13,126 nucleotides of DNA from Afipia sp. GTDB taxonomy: Bacteria > Pseudomonadota > Alphaproteobacteria > Rhizobiales > Xanthobacteraceae. Numbering within the stretch: position 1 is the first letter of the stretch; every line of letters starts with the position of its first letter. Location: assembly GCA_020056155.1 (NCBI GenBank), contig JAGVII010000105.1:1-13126 (forward strand), given 5' to 3'. Positions 1 to 7,253 of this stretch are shown here, in pieces. Under the pieces are notes generated by a model. It was not told the DNA's origin and searched no databases. It worked only from the letters and a program-made list of their open reading frames with translations. The translations under genes and the position numbers were made by a program.

Positions 1-30
1 AAGGAATGGGCCGCACACCACTACTATTCT

Positions 31-549
31 ATGAAACAAGCAGTTCGGCGAATGCTCCAGGCTTGGCGTCCCGGTAGCGATCATGCGTTACCAATTCAGT
101 CAGGCAAGGGGCGCCTGAGCGGCCTGTTGGACAATCCACAGTTGCCGATTGTTGGTACGGTGGTGATTTGGGGTTGTTCGTTGGCGCTCGCGGCATGGGT
201 TGCTTCCGGATGGTTTTGGGATCGAGCTGCTCCGGCCATTGTCCAACTGCCAACGATGTCTCTGGTCGATCCGGTTGCGGCATCACAGGCCATTGCTTCC
301 CGGCATCTCATGGGGGTAGCGACGGTTCAAGCGACTGGTTCGGAGGGCAATAACTCGTATCGCTTGCTTGGGTTGATGACTTCGAGTCCGGGAGAGCCGG
401 GATTTGCGATTCTTGCCGAGGGCGGCAAGGGGGCTCTGGTCGTGGTCGAGGGCGAAGAAATTGTGCCTGGACTGAAGCTGATAAGAATTTTGCCGGATCA
501 GGTGGTTGTTGGGCGTGATGGAAACACGGAAAGTATTTCACTGGATTGA
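31..549 (+). CDS. gspC: Type II secretion system protein GspC (short form, no PDZ domain)
   Basis: GspC is the inner-membrane protein that links the T2SS platform to the N0 domain of the GspD secretin through its periplasmic homology region. The 172-residue product has a basic cytoplasmic N-terminus (about 1-38), one membrane segment (about 39-58, around VGTVVIWGCSLALAAW), a linker, and a small beta-rich domain (about 85-171) containing YRLLGLMTS and a GEEIVPGLKL stretch typical of the HR domain. It stops there: the PDZ or coiled-coil C-terminus of longer GspC proteins (about 280 residues) is absent. It is the first visible gene of the operon and lies 3 bp before gspD. The start is uncertain. 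The ATG at 31 lacks a well-spaced ribosome binding site (an AAGGA at 1-5 is too far away), and the frame is open to the left edge, so a start outside the window is possible. The family call rests on position and domain layout as much as on motifs. Confidence 0.88.
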   Translation: MKQAVRRMLQAWRPGSDHALPIQSGKGRLSGLLDNPQLPIVGTVVIWGCSLALAAWVASGWFWDRAAPAIVQLPTMSLVDPVAASQAIASRHLMGVATVQATGSEGNNSYRLLGLMTSSPGEPGFAILAEGGKGALVVVEGEEIVPGLKLIRILPDQVVVGRDGNTESISLD

Positions 550-552
550 CCT

Positions 553-2637
553 ATGAGGCGATTTGCCAACCTAATTGTCTGTGGAGCAAGTTTGGTATTG
601 CTCCTCGTCGTTCCCGGCATCGCTGTGGCTGCGGAGCCTGCGGACGGTGATGGCGTCATGTTGAATTTCGCCAATGCCGAAATCGATAGCGTTGTCCGTG
701 CGGTCAGCAAGATTACCAATCGGAATTATCTGGTTGACCCGCGAGTCAAGGGGACATTGAATATCGTCACGACGAAACCGGTATCTCCCGCTACCGCGCA
801 GGACATACTGCGATCGGCGCTCCGCCTCCAGGGATTTGCCGTTGTCGATGAAAATGGCATTATGAAGGTGGTGCCCGAGGCTGACGCAAAACAGCACTCC
901 GTACCGGTTAGCAAGGCCAGAAGCGCTTTGCGCGGCGATCAACTGATCACACAAGTATTTACAGTAAAGAACGAGTCGGCAACCCAATTGCTTCAGGTGG
1001 TGCGACCACTTGTTTCCGCGAACAACACCGTAACGGCGTCCGCGGCCAGCAATACGCTGGTTGTCACTGACTACGCTGAGAATGTCGGGCGCATCGCGCG
1101 CATCATTGATGCTATCGATGTGCCTCAGGGTGATGTTGCCGTTATTCCCCTGAAGCATGCGTCGGCATTGGACTTGGCATCGACAGTCGGTCGGTTGATG
1201 AGCGATGGCGGAGCTGCGGGGGCTGGTGACCAGAGCCAGCGAGTTACTATCGTGCCGGATACCAGGGCAAATGTATTGCTCGTTCGCTCCGATAATCCCG
1301 CTCGTATCAGCGCCGCTCGGCAGCTTGTATCCGTACTCGATCAGCCGGGAGCGGCGGGCAACATCCATGTCATATATTTGAAGAATGCCGACGCTACCAA
1401 GGTGGCCCAAACGTTGCGGGATGTGCTTTCCGGAGAGTCGTCATCGGGTAGTGCCGGACGCACGACGACATCGACCAGCGGTACCTCATCGCCTACTGGC
1501 TTGTCGTCCACTAGTACCGGATCTACGTCAACGGCAGCGAATTCCAGCTTTCAGTCGCAATCCGCGCAGTCGGCGTCCGGCACTGGGGGCGGCGGGATTG
1601 TTCATGCGGACCGAAGCACTAATGCCCTGATCATTACCGCACCTGAAGCAATTTATAACAATATCCGCCAGGTAGTTGACATGCTGGACCGTCGGCGCGC
1701 GCAGGTATTTGTCGAAGCCTTGGTTGCGGAAATCACGACTGATCGTGCAGCAGAGTTTGGTATCCAATGGCAGAGTATGAATTCAGGGAGCAACGGTAAT
1801 GCGTCGGTGTTTGGCGGAACCAATTTTGGCTCCGGAGGTACCAACATCCTTGGCCTGGCTTTGGATCCCACGAGTGCGGCCAAGGGACTCAACCTGATAG
1901 TCGGCAAGGGCTCCATTACGTTGCCCGGGAGCGATACACCGATTCTCAATCTGTCGGTACTTGCCAGATTTCTTGAATCGCAGACGAATACCAACATCCT
2001 GTCGACCCCGAACCTCATCATGCTCGACAATGAGGAAGCCAAGATCGTCGTGGGGCAGAATTTGCCATTTGTGACGGGGCAATATACCAACACGGGTAGC
2101 GGTACGACGTCCGTCAACCCATTCCAGACAATTGAACGACGCGATGTGGGCCTGACCATGCGGATTCGCCCTCAGATATCCGAGGGAGGAGCGGTGGTGA
2201 TGCAGATCGTTCAGGAGTCGTCGAGCGTCGTGGCGACCAGTCTGACCAATTCCACGGGCCCAGTGACCAACAAGCGCTCGATTGAAACAACGGCCGTGGT
2301 TGATGACGGCGCCATTATCGCGCTTGGCGGCCTGGTTCAGGATAGCTATACGTCCGGTGTCGAAAAGATACCGCTGCTCGGTGATATCCCCGTGCTTGGA
2401 AATTTGTTCAAGTACGACTCGCGCCAGAGATCGAAGACCAACCTGTTTGTATTTCTTCGACCCAAAATACTCCGCGACGGCGAAAGCTACCGGGACTTGG
2501 TAGCTGATCGTTATGACTACGTGATTGGCCAGCAACGTGGCGTGGATCGGCCAGGTCGTTTGATGCGCAACGAAGTCCCCGCTCCGGAGTTGCCGCCGAG
2601 GCAGCCAGAGGCCGATGTCGGTACGCCCGTCCAGTAA
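553..2637 (+). CDS. gspD: Type II secretion system secretin GspD
   Basis: GspD forms the multimeric outer-membrane channel through which folded exoproteins leave the periplasm. The 694-residue product begins with a Sec signal peptide (MRR, hydrophobic core to about 26, cleavage near AVAA/EP). An N0 domain follows (about 34-110, with VMLNFANAEIDSVVRAV), then N1 (about 130-190), N2 (about 193-265) and N3 (about 270-380). N3 is interrupted by a Ser/Thr/Gly-rich insert at about 294-347. The secretin barrel covers about 385-640. It includes ILSTPNLIMLDNEEA (482-496), the gate-like VGQNLPFVTG (500-509) and the C-terminal signature IPLLGDIPVLGNLF (606-619) with LFVFLRPKIL. A Pro-rich tail of about 45 residues ends the protein. 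There is no lipobox, and no pilotin gene is seen here. The start follows gspC by 3 bp, so translation is probably coupled. The length is normal for the family. Confidence 0.98.
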   Translation: MRRFANLIVCGASLVLLLVVPGIAVAAEPADGDGVMLNFANAEIDSVVRAVSKITNRNYLVDPRVKGTLNIVTTKPVSPATAQDILRSALRLQGFAVVDENGIMKVVPEADAKQHSVPVSKARSALRGDQLITQVFTVKNESATQLLQVVRPLVSANNTVTASAASNTLVVTDYAENVGRIARIIDAIDVPQGDVAVIPLKHASALDLASTVGRLMSDGGAAGAGDQSQRVTIVPDTRANVLLVRSDNPARISAARQLVSVLDQPGAAGNIHVIYLKNADATKVAQTLRDVLSGESSSGSAGRTTTSTSGTSSPTGLSSTSTGSTSTAANSSFQSQSAQSASGTGGGGIVHADRSTNALIITAPEAIYNNIRQVVDMLDRRRAQVFVEALVAEITTDRAAEFGIQWQSMNSGSNGNASVFGGTNFGSGGTNILGLALDPTSAAKGLNLIVGKGSITLPGSDTPILNLSVLARFLESQTNTNILSTPNLIMLDNEEAKIVVGQNLPFVTGQYTNTGSGTTSVNPFQTIERRDVGLTMRIRPQISEGGAVVMQIVQESSSVVATSLTNSTGPVTNKRSIETTAVVDDGAIIALGGLVQDSYTSGVEKIPLLGDIPVLGNLFKYDSRQRSKTNLFVFLRPKILRDGESYRDLVADRYDYVIGQQRGVDRPGRLMRNEVPAPELPPRQPEADVGTPVQ
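1432..1593 (+). repeat. Ser/Thr/Gly-rich low-complexity insert in the GspD N3 domain
   Basis: Residues about 294-347 of GspD are almost only Ser, Thr, Gly, Ala and Gln, with short imperfect units such as TSTSGTSS and SSTSTGSTST. They separate the first N3 strand and helix (NIHVIYLKNADATKVAQTL) from the rest of the domain (IVHADRSTNALIITAPE). Variable loops at this point of N3 are known in secretins, so this is an in-frame linker and not a disruption. The DNA is not a clean tandem repeat: codons vary from unit to unit. Confidence 0.75.
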
Positions 2638-2649
2638 CAGGGCCGCAAG

Positions 2650-4128
2650 ATGAGCGCGACGCAGCTGTCCTATTCGTTTGCAAAGGCTCACGGCGTTCTG
2701 TTGGTTTCACAGGACGATGATACGGCGCAGGTGCTGCTGCGGGACGGGGTCGATGCCACCTCGGTCGGGGAGGTTAGGCGGCAGACCGGAATGCCACTGC
2801 GTATTCTCGGTACCGTGTCACCAGCTACATTCGAAGCGCGCTTGGCTGAAGCCTATGCCCGAGGTGAGAGCGAAGCTGCGGACATCGTTCAGGACCTTGA
2901 TCAAGATGTCGATCTGATGCAACTCATGCATGAGTTGCCACCCGTCGAGGATTTACTCGAGCGGCAGGATGATGCGCCGATCATTCGGTTGATCAATGCG
3001 CTGTTTACACAGGCGGTAAATGAGCAAGCTTCCGACGTACACATTGAGCCATATGAACAGCACTCGGTTGTCCGCTTTCGGCGAGATGGAATGCTGACTG
3101 ATGTTGCACGTCCCCATCGCGGGATGCATGCTGCAATGGTTTCGCGCATCAAAATCATGGCGAGCCTCGATATCGCCGAGAAGCGATTACCGCAAGATGG
3201 CCGCATTGCACTCCGTCTTGGCGGGCGCGCGGTTGATGTTCGCGTATCGACCGTCCCGACAACACATGGCGAAAGGCTGGTGCTGCGCATTCTGGAAAAG
3301 GATGCCTCGCGTCAGCGTTTGGAGGCTTTGGGCATGTCCGTCGACACGCGAGCCCGCTTCGCTGAGTTGCTGGCGAATCCCCACGGAATTGTTCTGGTGA
3401 CAGGGCCAACCGGGTCTGGCAAGACAACCACATTGTATGCAGCACTTCAGACCGTGGACAAGGAACACCGGAATATCATTACTGTCGAGGACCCGGTGGA
3501 ATACGACTTGGCCGGGGTTGGTCAGATTCAGGTTAATTCACGTATTGAAATGGGGTTTGCCCGGGCGCTGCGTTCTGTACTCCGCCAGGACCCGGACGTC
3601 ATCATGATCGGAGAGATTCGGGACCTGGAAACCGCACAAATTGCTGTTCAAGCTAGCCTGACCGGACACTTGGTTCTCGCCACACTTCACACAAATGATG
3701 CGCCATCTGCCATAACGCGCTTGATCGACCTTGGCGTTGAGAGTTTTCTACTTGCATCGTGCCTGCGCGGCGTTCTCGCCCAGCGTCTCGTTCGAGTTTT
3801 ATGTCCGGTTTGCCGACGAGAGGCGGCTACTACGAACGACGCGCGGCGTGTCATTGGCACTTCCTGCCCGGAAACCCTTTGGTCGGCGGTCGGTTGCCCG
3901 ACTTGCAAGAACACTGGGTATTCCGGTCGGACGGGTATCTACGAACTTCTGGTGACGGACGATGTACTGGTCAAGCTCATCCACGATGGTGCTTCGGAAG
4001 CTGCGTTGCGTACCCACGGGCGAACCACGGGCGCAAGGGCGATGCGTGTCATGCGTGACGATGGGATACGTCTGTTGGTCGACGGTATGACGTCGCTGGA
4101 TGAACTATTGCGAGTAACGCGGGACTAG
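2650..4128 (+). CDS. gspE: Type II secretion system assembly ATPase GspE
   Basis: GspE is the cytoplasmic hexameric ATPase that powers pseudopilus assembly; it binds GspL and GspF. The 492-residue product has an N1E-type domain (about 1-95), an N2E linker region with SDVHIEPYEQ (128-137), and a C-terminal ATPase domain. Visible motifs are Walker A GPTGSGKT (252-259), the Asp box ITVEDPVEYDL (277-287), Walker B IMIGEIRD (318-325) and the His box LATLHTNDA (343-351). A tetracysteine zinc element, C385-x2-C388 and C416-x2-C419, is intact and typical of GspE. An extra Cys406 lies between the pairs. The length matches the family (about 500). It starts 12 bp after gspD and ends 12 bp before gspF. 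The ribosome binding site is weak, so translation probably benefits from the upstream gene. PilB-type pilus ATPases share these motifs, but the neighbours settle the identity. Confidence 0.98.
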   Translation: MSATQLSYSFAKAHGVLLVSQDDDTAQVLLRDGVDATSVGEVRRQTGMPLRILGTVSPATFEARLAEAYARGESEAADIVQDLDQDVDLMQLMHELPPVEDLLERQDDAPIIRLINALFTQAVNEQASDVHIEPYEQHSVVRFRRDGMLTDVARPHRGMHAAMVSRIKIMASLDIAEKRLPQDGRIALRLGGRAVDVRVSTVPTTHGERLVLRILEKDASRQRLEALGMSVDTRARFAELLANPHGIVLVTGPTGSGKTTTLYAALQTVDKEHRNIITVEDPVEYDLAGVGQIQVNSRIEMGFARALRSVLRQDPDVIMIGEIRDLETAQIAVQASLTGHLVLATLHTNDAPSAITRLIDLGVESFLLASCLRGVLAQRLVRVLCPVCRREAATTNDARRVIGTSCPETLWSAVGCPTCKNTGYSGRTGIYELLVTDDVLVKLIHDGASEAALRTHGRTTGARAMRVMRDDGIRLLVDGMTSLDELLRVTRD

Positions 4129-4140
4129 GCCGACGCCAGC

Positions 4141-5352
4141 ATGGCAGCATTCAAGTATCTAGCTTTTGATGCGTCGGGCCAGCGAGTGGCAGGAATCGTT
4201 GATTCCGAATCCGCTCGTGTTGCGCGCCAAGTGTTGCGAGAACGAGGCCTGTTTCCTACCGAGGTAACAGATCTGGCTCGTTTGCGCAGTAGTCCACGGC
4301 GACGTCTATTCCGGCCGCGTCTTAGGGACTCCGACTTGTGTCTGGTAACCCGCCAGTGGGCTACGTTGCTGGCATCCGGGCTGACCATGGAGCAGTCACT
4401 TTCCGCGCTCATTGAGCAAGCGGAAAACATCGTTGTCCGGGATATTCTGGCCGGGGTTCGCGCGGAAATTCTGGCTGGCCACTCCCTTCGCACGGCCTTG
4501 GATCAGTTTGCAGAGCAAATTCCCGTGATCTATCGGGCGTCGGTTGCGGCGGGAGAGAAATCAGGCGAGTTGTCACCGATAATGGTTCAGCTGGCCGACC
4601 ACTTGGAGCGGCGTCAGGTGCTGAGGCAGAAGACCTTGCAGGCACTGCTCTATCCCGTGATAGTTGCCTCTGTCGCATTTTTGGTGGTTATCGGGTTGAT
4701 GACCTACGTAGTACCGTCCGTGGTATCGGTGTTTCAGCAAGGGAAACAGTCGCTGCCTTTTCTGACGCGAGCCATGATCACTTTGTCCTCGCTTTTGCGC
4801 GAGTGGGGATGGTTGATGGCCGTGATTGCGGTCGGCGGCGGCGTTATTGCGCGATATGCATTCCGCGATGAAGACTTGCGACGCCGCTGGCACTCTCGTC
4901 TCATGGGTGCGCCTTTTGTCGGCCGTTACCTGCGTACTTTGGATTCCGCTCGGTTTGCCAGCACGCTTTCGATTCTCGTTGGCAGCGGCGTACCGCTTCT
5001 TGCAGCGCTTGAAGCGGGCCGGGAGGTGATGATTTTGCTGCCAATGCGTGATGCTATTGCCCACGCCGTGGGCCGGGTTCGCGAGGGCATGGGGCTGGCG
5101 CGCGCTCTGGCCCAAGCCGGACAATTCCCGCCATTGCTGATCCATATGATTGCAAGCGGTGAGGCGACGGGACAACTGTCGGCATTACTGGACCGTGCGG
5201 CCAAGTTGCAGGAGGCTGACGTGGAAAATCGGACGGTCGTCCTTACGACGCTCATGGAGCCGGTATTGCTCCTGAGCATGGGGGGGGTCGTCTTGCTGAT
5301 CGTGTTGGCGGTGATGCAGCCGATCATCGAAATCAATCAATTGATTCGCTAA
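4141..5352 (+). CDS. gspF: Type II secretion system inner-membrane platform protein GspF
   Basis: GspF is the polytopic core of the assembly platform and is thought to transmit ATPase motion to pseudopilin extraction. The 403-residue product (the family is about 400-410) opens with FKYLAFDASGQRVAG, typical of GspF. It carries two T2SSF repeats (about 66-190 and 268-392), each with a cytoplasmic four-helix part containing an LAxGxxL-type turn and a GE-SG or GEATG motif (GEKSGELSP at 138-146; SGEATGQLS at 339-347). Three membrane segments are visible at about 168-192, 221-240 and 371-394. The start lies 12 bp after gspE and no strong Shine-Dalgarno is seen. A run of eight G (5280-5287) inside the last membrane segment encodes M-G-G-V and is a possible slippage site. 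No other function fits. Confidence 0.97.
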   Translation: MAAFKYLAFDASGQRVAGIVDSESARVARQVLRERGLFPTEVTDLARLRSSPRRRLFRPRLRDSDLCLVTRQWATLLASGLTMEQSLSALIEQAENIVVRDILAGVRAEILAGHSLRTALDQFAEQIPVIYRASVAAGEKSGELSPIMVQLADHLERRQVLRQKTLQALLYPVIVASVAFLVVIGLMTYVVPSVVSVFQQGKQSLPFLTRAMITLSSLLREWGWLMAVIAVGGGVIARYAFRDEDLRRRWHSRLMGAPFVGRYLRTLDSARFASTLSILVGSGVPLLAALEAGREVMILLPMRDAIAHAVGRVREGMGLARALAQAGQFPPLLIHMIASGEATGQLSALLDRAAKLQEADVENRTVVLTTLMEPVLLLSMGGVVLLIVLAVMQPIIEINQLIR

Positions 5353-5353
5353 C

Positions 5354-5359
5354 GAAGGA
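5354..5359 (+). promoter_or_regulatory. Ribosome binding site of gspG
   Basis: GAAGGA lies 5 bases before the gspG ATG and just after the gspF stop. It is one of the clearest Shine-Dalgarno sequences in the operon. This fits the need for GspG, the major pseudopilin, to be made in larger amounts than its neighbours; that link is inference. Confidence 0.7.
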
Positions 5360-5364
5360 CTGCC

Positions 5365-5796
5365 ATGAAGCAAAATGTTTCTGTATATCGAAACGGTTTT
5401 ACCCTGATCGAGGTCATGATCGTCATCGTAATTCTCGGAGTTCTCGCGGCCCTCATTGTGCCGAAGATCATGGGGCGTCCCGATGAGGCTCGTGCCGTGG
5501 CTGCCCGGCAGGACATCGCGACCATCTCGCAGGCGCTGAAGTTGTACAAGCTCGACAATCGTCGTTACCCAACCGCCGATCAGGGCCTTGACGCGTTAGC
5601 GAGGAGGCCGACAATTGAGCCTTTGCCGCCAAATTGGAAAGCGTACTTGGAGCGATTGCCACGAGACCCTTGGGATAATCCCTACCAGTACCTCAACCCG
5701 GGCATCCATGGTGACGTCGATGTGTTCAGTTTTGGCGCCGATGGCAAGACTGGCGGAGAAGGAGTCGACGCCGACATCGGATCCTGGGCTCTATGA
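5365..5796 (+). CDS. gspG: Type II secretion system major pseudopilin GspG
   Basis: GspG polymerises into the periplasmic pseudopilus. The 143-residue precursor has a short leader ending in Gly11, followed by the type IV prepilin motif FTLIEVMIVIVILGVLAALI with Glu at mature position 5. Prepilin peptidase would cut at G11/F12 and methylate Phe; that enzyme is not encoded in this window. The globular part shows family hallmarks: YKLDNRRYPT followed by QGLDAL, then LPRDPWDNPYQYLNPG (98-113), and the C-terminal calcium-binding loop SFGADGKTGGEGVDADIGSW (122-141), with Asp and Glu ligand positions apparently intact. Length and layout are normal for GspG. A good ribosome binding site precedes it. 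The stop is followed by gspH after 7 bp. Confidence 0.98.
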   Translation: MKQNVSVYRNGFTLIEVMIVIVILGVLAALIVPKIMGRPDEARAVAARQDIATISQALKLYKLDNRRYPTADQGLDALARRPTIEPLPPNWKAYLERLPRDPWDNPYQYLNPGIHGDVDVFSFGADGKTGGEGVDADIGSWAL

Positions 5797-5803
5797 GAAG
5801 AGC

Positions 5804-6277
5804 ATGCGTTTTGAATCCGGGTTCACCCTGTTGGAGGTGTTGGTCGTATTGGTAATCGTCTCGATTACTGCGACATTCATCACTATCGGGCTGGACGATC
5901 ATCGTGAGGCGGCAGGGGAGGTTGAGCGCTTGCGCTTGGCCTTGGAATCAGCGGCCGAACATGCGGAGATACAGGGGGTGCCGGTACTCGTGGAGTTCCT
6001 GCCTCAAGGATATCGATTCAGTCGCTTCGATACACGTGGGCATTGGGTCGTAATTGGGGACTTGCCGATATTGGCCGAACATCGATTCCAGTCGAACTTG
6101 AGTTGGGATGATTTTCAGTTGGACGGTCGAGTGTCACCCCTGAAAATGGTTTTCGGGGCGGCCATGCCGCAGTTTGCGTTGCGCATAGGCACATCTTCTG
6201 GAAGCGCCATGCTCATCAGTTCGCCTACCGGGGCGGTAAATTATCGCTCCATGAGCCTGCCCGATGGCCAGACATAG
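5804..6277 (+). CDS. gspH: Type II secretion system minor pseudopilin GspH
   Basis: GspH is a minor pseudopilin thought to join the I-J-K tip complex to the GspG shaft. The chosen ATG at 5804 gives a 157-residue precursor with a very short leader, MRFESG, then FTLLEVLVVLVIVSI (cleavage G6/F7, Glu at mature position 5). The frame is open well upstream into gspG, but only this start gives a proper prepilin leader. The globular part has the beta-rich GspH/FimT character, with VPVLVEFLPQGYRFSRFD at about 62-79. An ATG at 5793 overlapping the gspG stop is out of frame and is not the start. The 3' end overlaps gspI by 14 bp. Assignment as H is by position and domain type; sequence identity in this family is always low. 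Confidence 0.93.
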   Translation: MRFESGFTLLEVLVVLVIVSITATFITIGLDDHREAAGEVERLRLALESAAEHAEIQGVPVLVEFLPQGYRFSRFDTRGHWVVIGDLPILAEHRFQSNLSWDDFQLDGRVSPLKMVFGAAMPQFALRIGTSSGSAMLISSPTGAVNYRSMSLPDGQT

Positions 6278-6635
6278 ACGTGGCTTTACGTTGCTGGAGG
6301 TTCTGATCGCGCTGGCGATTCTGTCTATTGGCGTGCTGGCGGCAATGAGGGCCCTGGTGGTGGTCACGCAGTCAGCAGCAGACTTGCGAGATCGGCAATT
6401 GGCCGAATGGGTGGCCCAGAATCATTTGGCTGAATTGCGAGCGCTGGCGGTGTTCCCCGCGATTGGTACGCGCGAAGGTGTTGCTGTCCAGGCGGAAACG
6501 AACTTCAGGTGGTTGGAGGAGGTCAAGGCAACGCCCAACCCACTATTCCGCAGGGTGGATGTTCGGGTTTTCCTCGATGGTGATGATCATGCGCTTGCAC
6601 AACTTTCCGGCTATTCAGTGCTGCCCCTTCGATGA
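6264..6635 (+). CDS. gspI: Type II secretion system minor pseudopilin GspI
   Basis: GspI forms the pseudopilus tip together with GspJ and GspK and is believed to start its assembly. The 123-residue precursor has the leader MARHRRG, then FTLLEVLIALAILSIGVLAAM with Glu at mature position 5 (cleavage G7/F8). The segment AEWVAQNHLAELR (about 47-59) matches the conserved A-x-N-x-L-x-x-L/R region of GspI after the first helix. The length (about 120) is normal. The start codon lies inside the end of gspH (14-bp overlap) and has no separate ribosome binding site, so translation is probably coupled. The 3' end overlaps gspJ by 4 bp (ATGA). Confidence 0.95.
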   Translation: MARHRRGFTLLEVLIALAILSIGVLAAMRALVVVTQSAADLRDRQLAEWVAQNHLAELRALAVFPAIGTREGVAVQAETNFRWLEEVKATPNPLFRRVDVRVFLDGDDHALAQLSGYSVLPLR

Positions 6636-7252
6636 GCCACGTTCGCCTCCATATCGCTCGATTGCGCCACACGGATCAGGTGGAGGCCGTACGTGGCCTG
6701 ACGCTCATCGAGTTGTTGGTGGCATTGACCATATTCGCCATTCTCGGCGCGATGTCTTATCGTGCGGTGAGCGCGGCGGCCGATCGGCAGTCCCAACTTT
6801 CAGAAGGATTCCAGCGGTGGCGCAATATCTCCCGCTTCTGGCAAATGGCTGAGGTGGACGTATTGCAGGCGATTGTTCGTCCAGGCGTTGTACCTAGTGG
6901 GACGCCGCCGTCATTCGTGATTGAGTCGGCGACGGACAAGACCAAACCAGGATTTGGCGTGCTGGCGGTAGGCGGCGCCAGCGGGTCGGTGCGTCGGCGC
7001 GGCTATTGGCTCGACGGCGGGCAGATCGTCCTCTTTCGCTGGCCGGCGGCCGACTCATCGTCGTTGCCGTTGCGCGACATAGTGCTTGAGAACGTAACGT
7101 CATTGCGCGTGAGCGCAATCGGCCCGGATGGACAGAGAAGCTCTGTCTGGCCAGCAAATGCGGCGGCGGGATCTACCTTGCCAGTAGCGATCGACATTGA
7201 ACTGGAACTGCCTGATGCTGGCACGATACGTCGACTGTTCGTTCTTCACTAG
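6632..7252 (+). CDS. gspJ: Type II secretion system minor pseudopilin GspJ
   Basis: GspJ is a tip pseudopilin that binds GspI and GspK. The 206-residue precursor carries the prepilin motif G22/LTLIELLVALTIFAILGAM with Glu at mature position 5. Leu replaces Phe at mature position 1, which is common in GspJ. The helix continues into SYRAVSAAADRQ, and the region around FQRWRNISRFWQMAEVDV fits the family pattern in which an aromatic and acidic stretch follows the helix. From the ATG at 6632 the leader is 22 residues, longer than in its neighbours. A GTG at 6680 would give a 6-residue leader but lacks the ATGA overlap with gspI that the other junctions share. I therefore keep the ATG. The gene ends one base before gspK. 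Confidence 0.94.
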   Translation: MSHVRLHIARLRHTDQVEAVRGLTLIELLVALTIFAILGAMSYRAVSAAADRQSQLSEGFQRWRNISRFWQMAEVDVLQAIVRPGVVPSGTPPSFVIESATDKTKPGFGVLAVGGASGSVRRRGYWLDGGQIVLFRWPAADSSSLPLRDIVLENVTSLRVSAIGPDGQRSSVWPANAAAGSTLPVAIDIELELPDAGTIRRLFVLH

Positions 7253-7253
7253 C

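Noticed and set aside
6..77. Short frame starting at the ATG at 6, just before and overlapping gspC
   Set aside because: It has only 23 codons, has no upstream context in the window and overlaps gspC. It could be chance or the remnant of an upstream gene; it cannot be supported.
571..1410. 279-codon open frame on the - strand inside gspD
   Set aside because: It lies fully antisense to a clear secretin gene, and its predicted protein has no recognisable domain or membrane or signal pattern. It is a by-product of the codon bias of gspD.
1432..1593. DNA tandem repeat or phase-variable repeat in the Ser/Thr stretch of gspD
   Set aside because: The amino acid pattern repeats, but the codons vary and no exact DNA unit recurs in tandem, so slippage is not suggested.
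1783..2691. 302-codon open frame on the - strand across the end of gspD
   Set aside because: It is antisense to the conserved secretin domain, covers the gspD/gspE junction and has a composition typical of shadow frames.
4573..5175. 200-codon - strand frame inside gspF
   Set aside because: It is a shadow of gspF. The protein is His/Gln/Arg-rich with no family resemblance.
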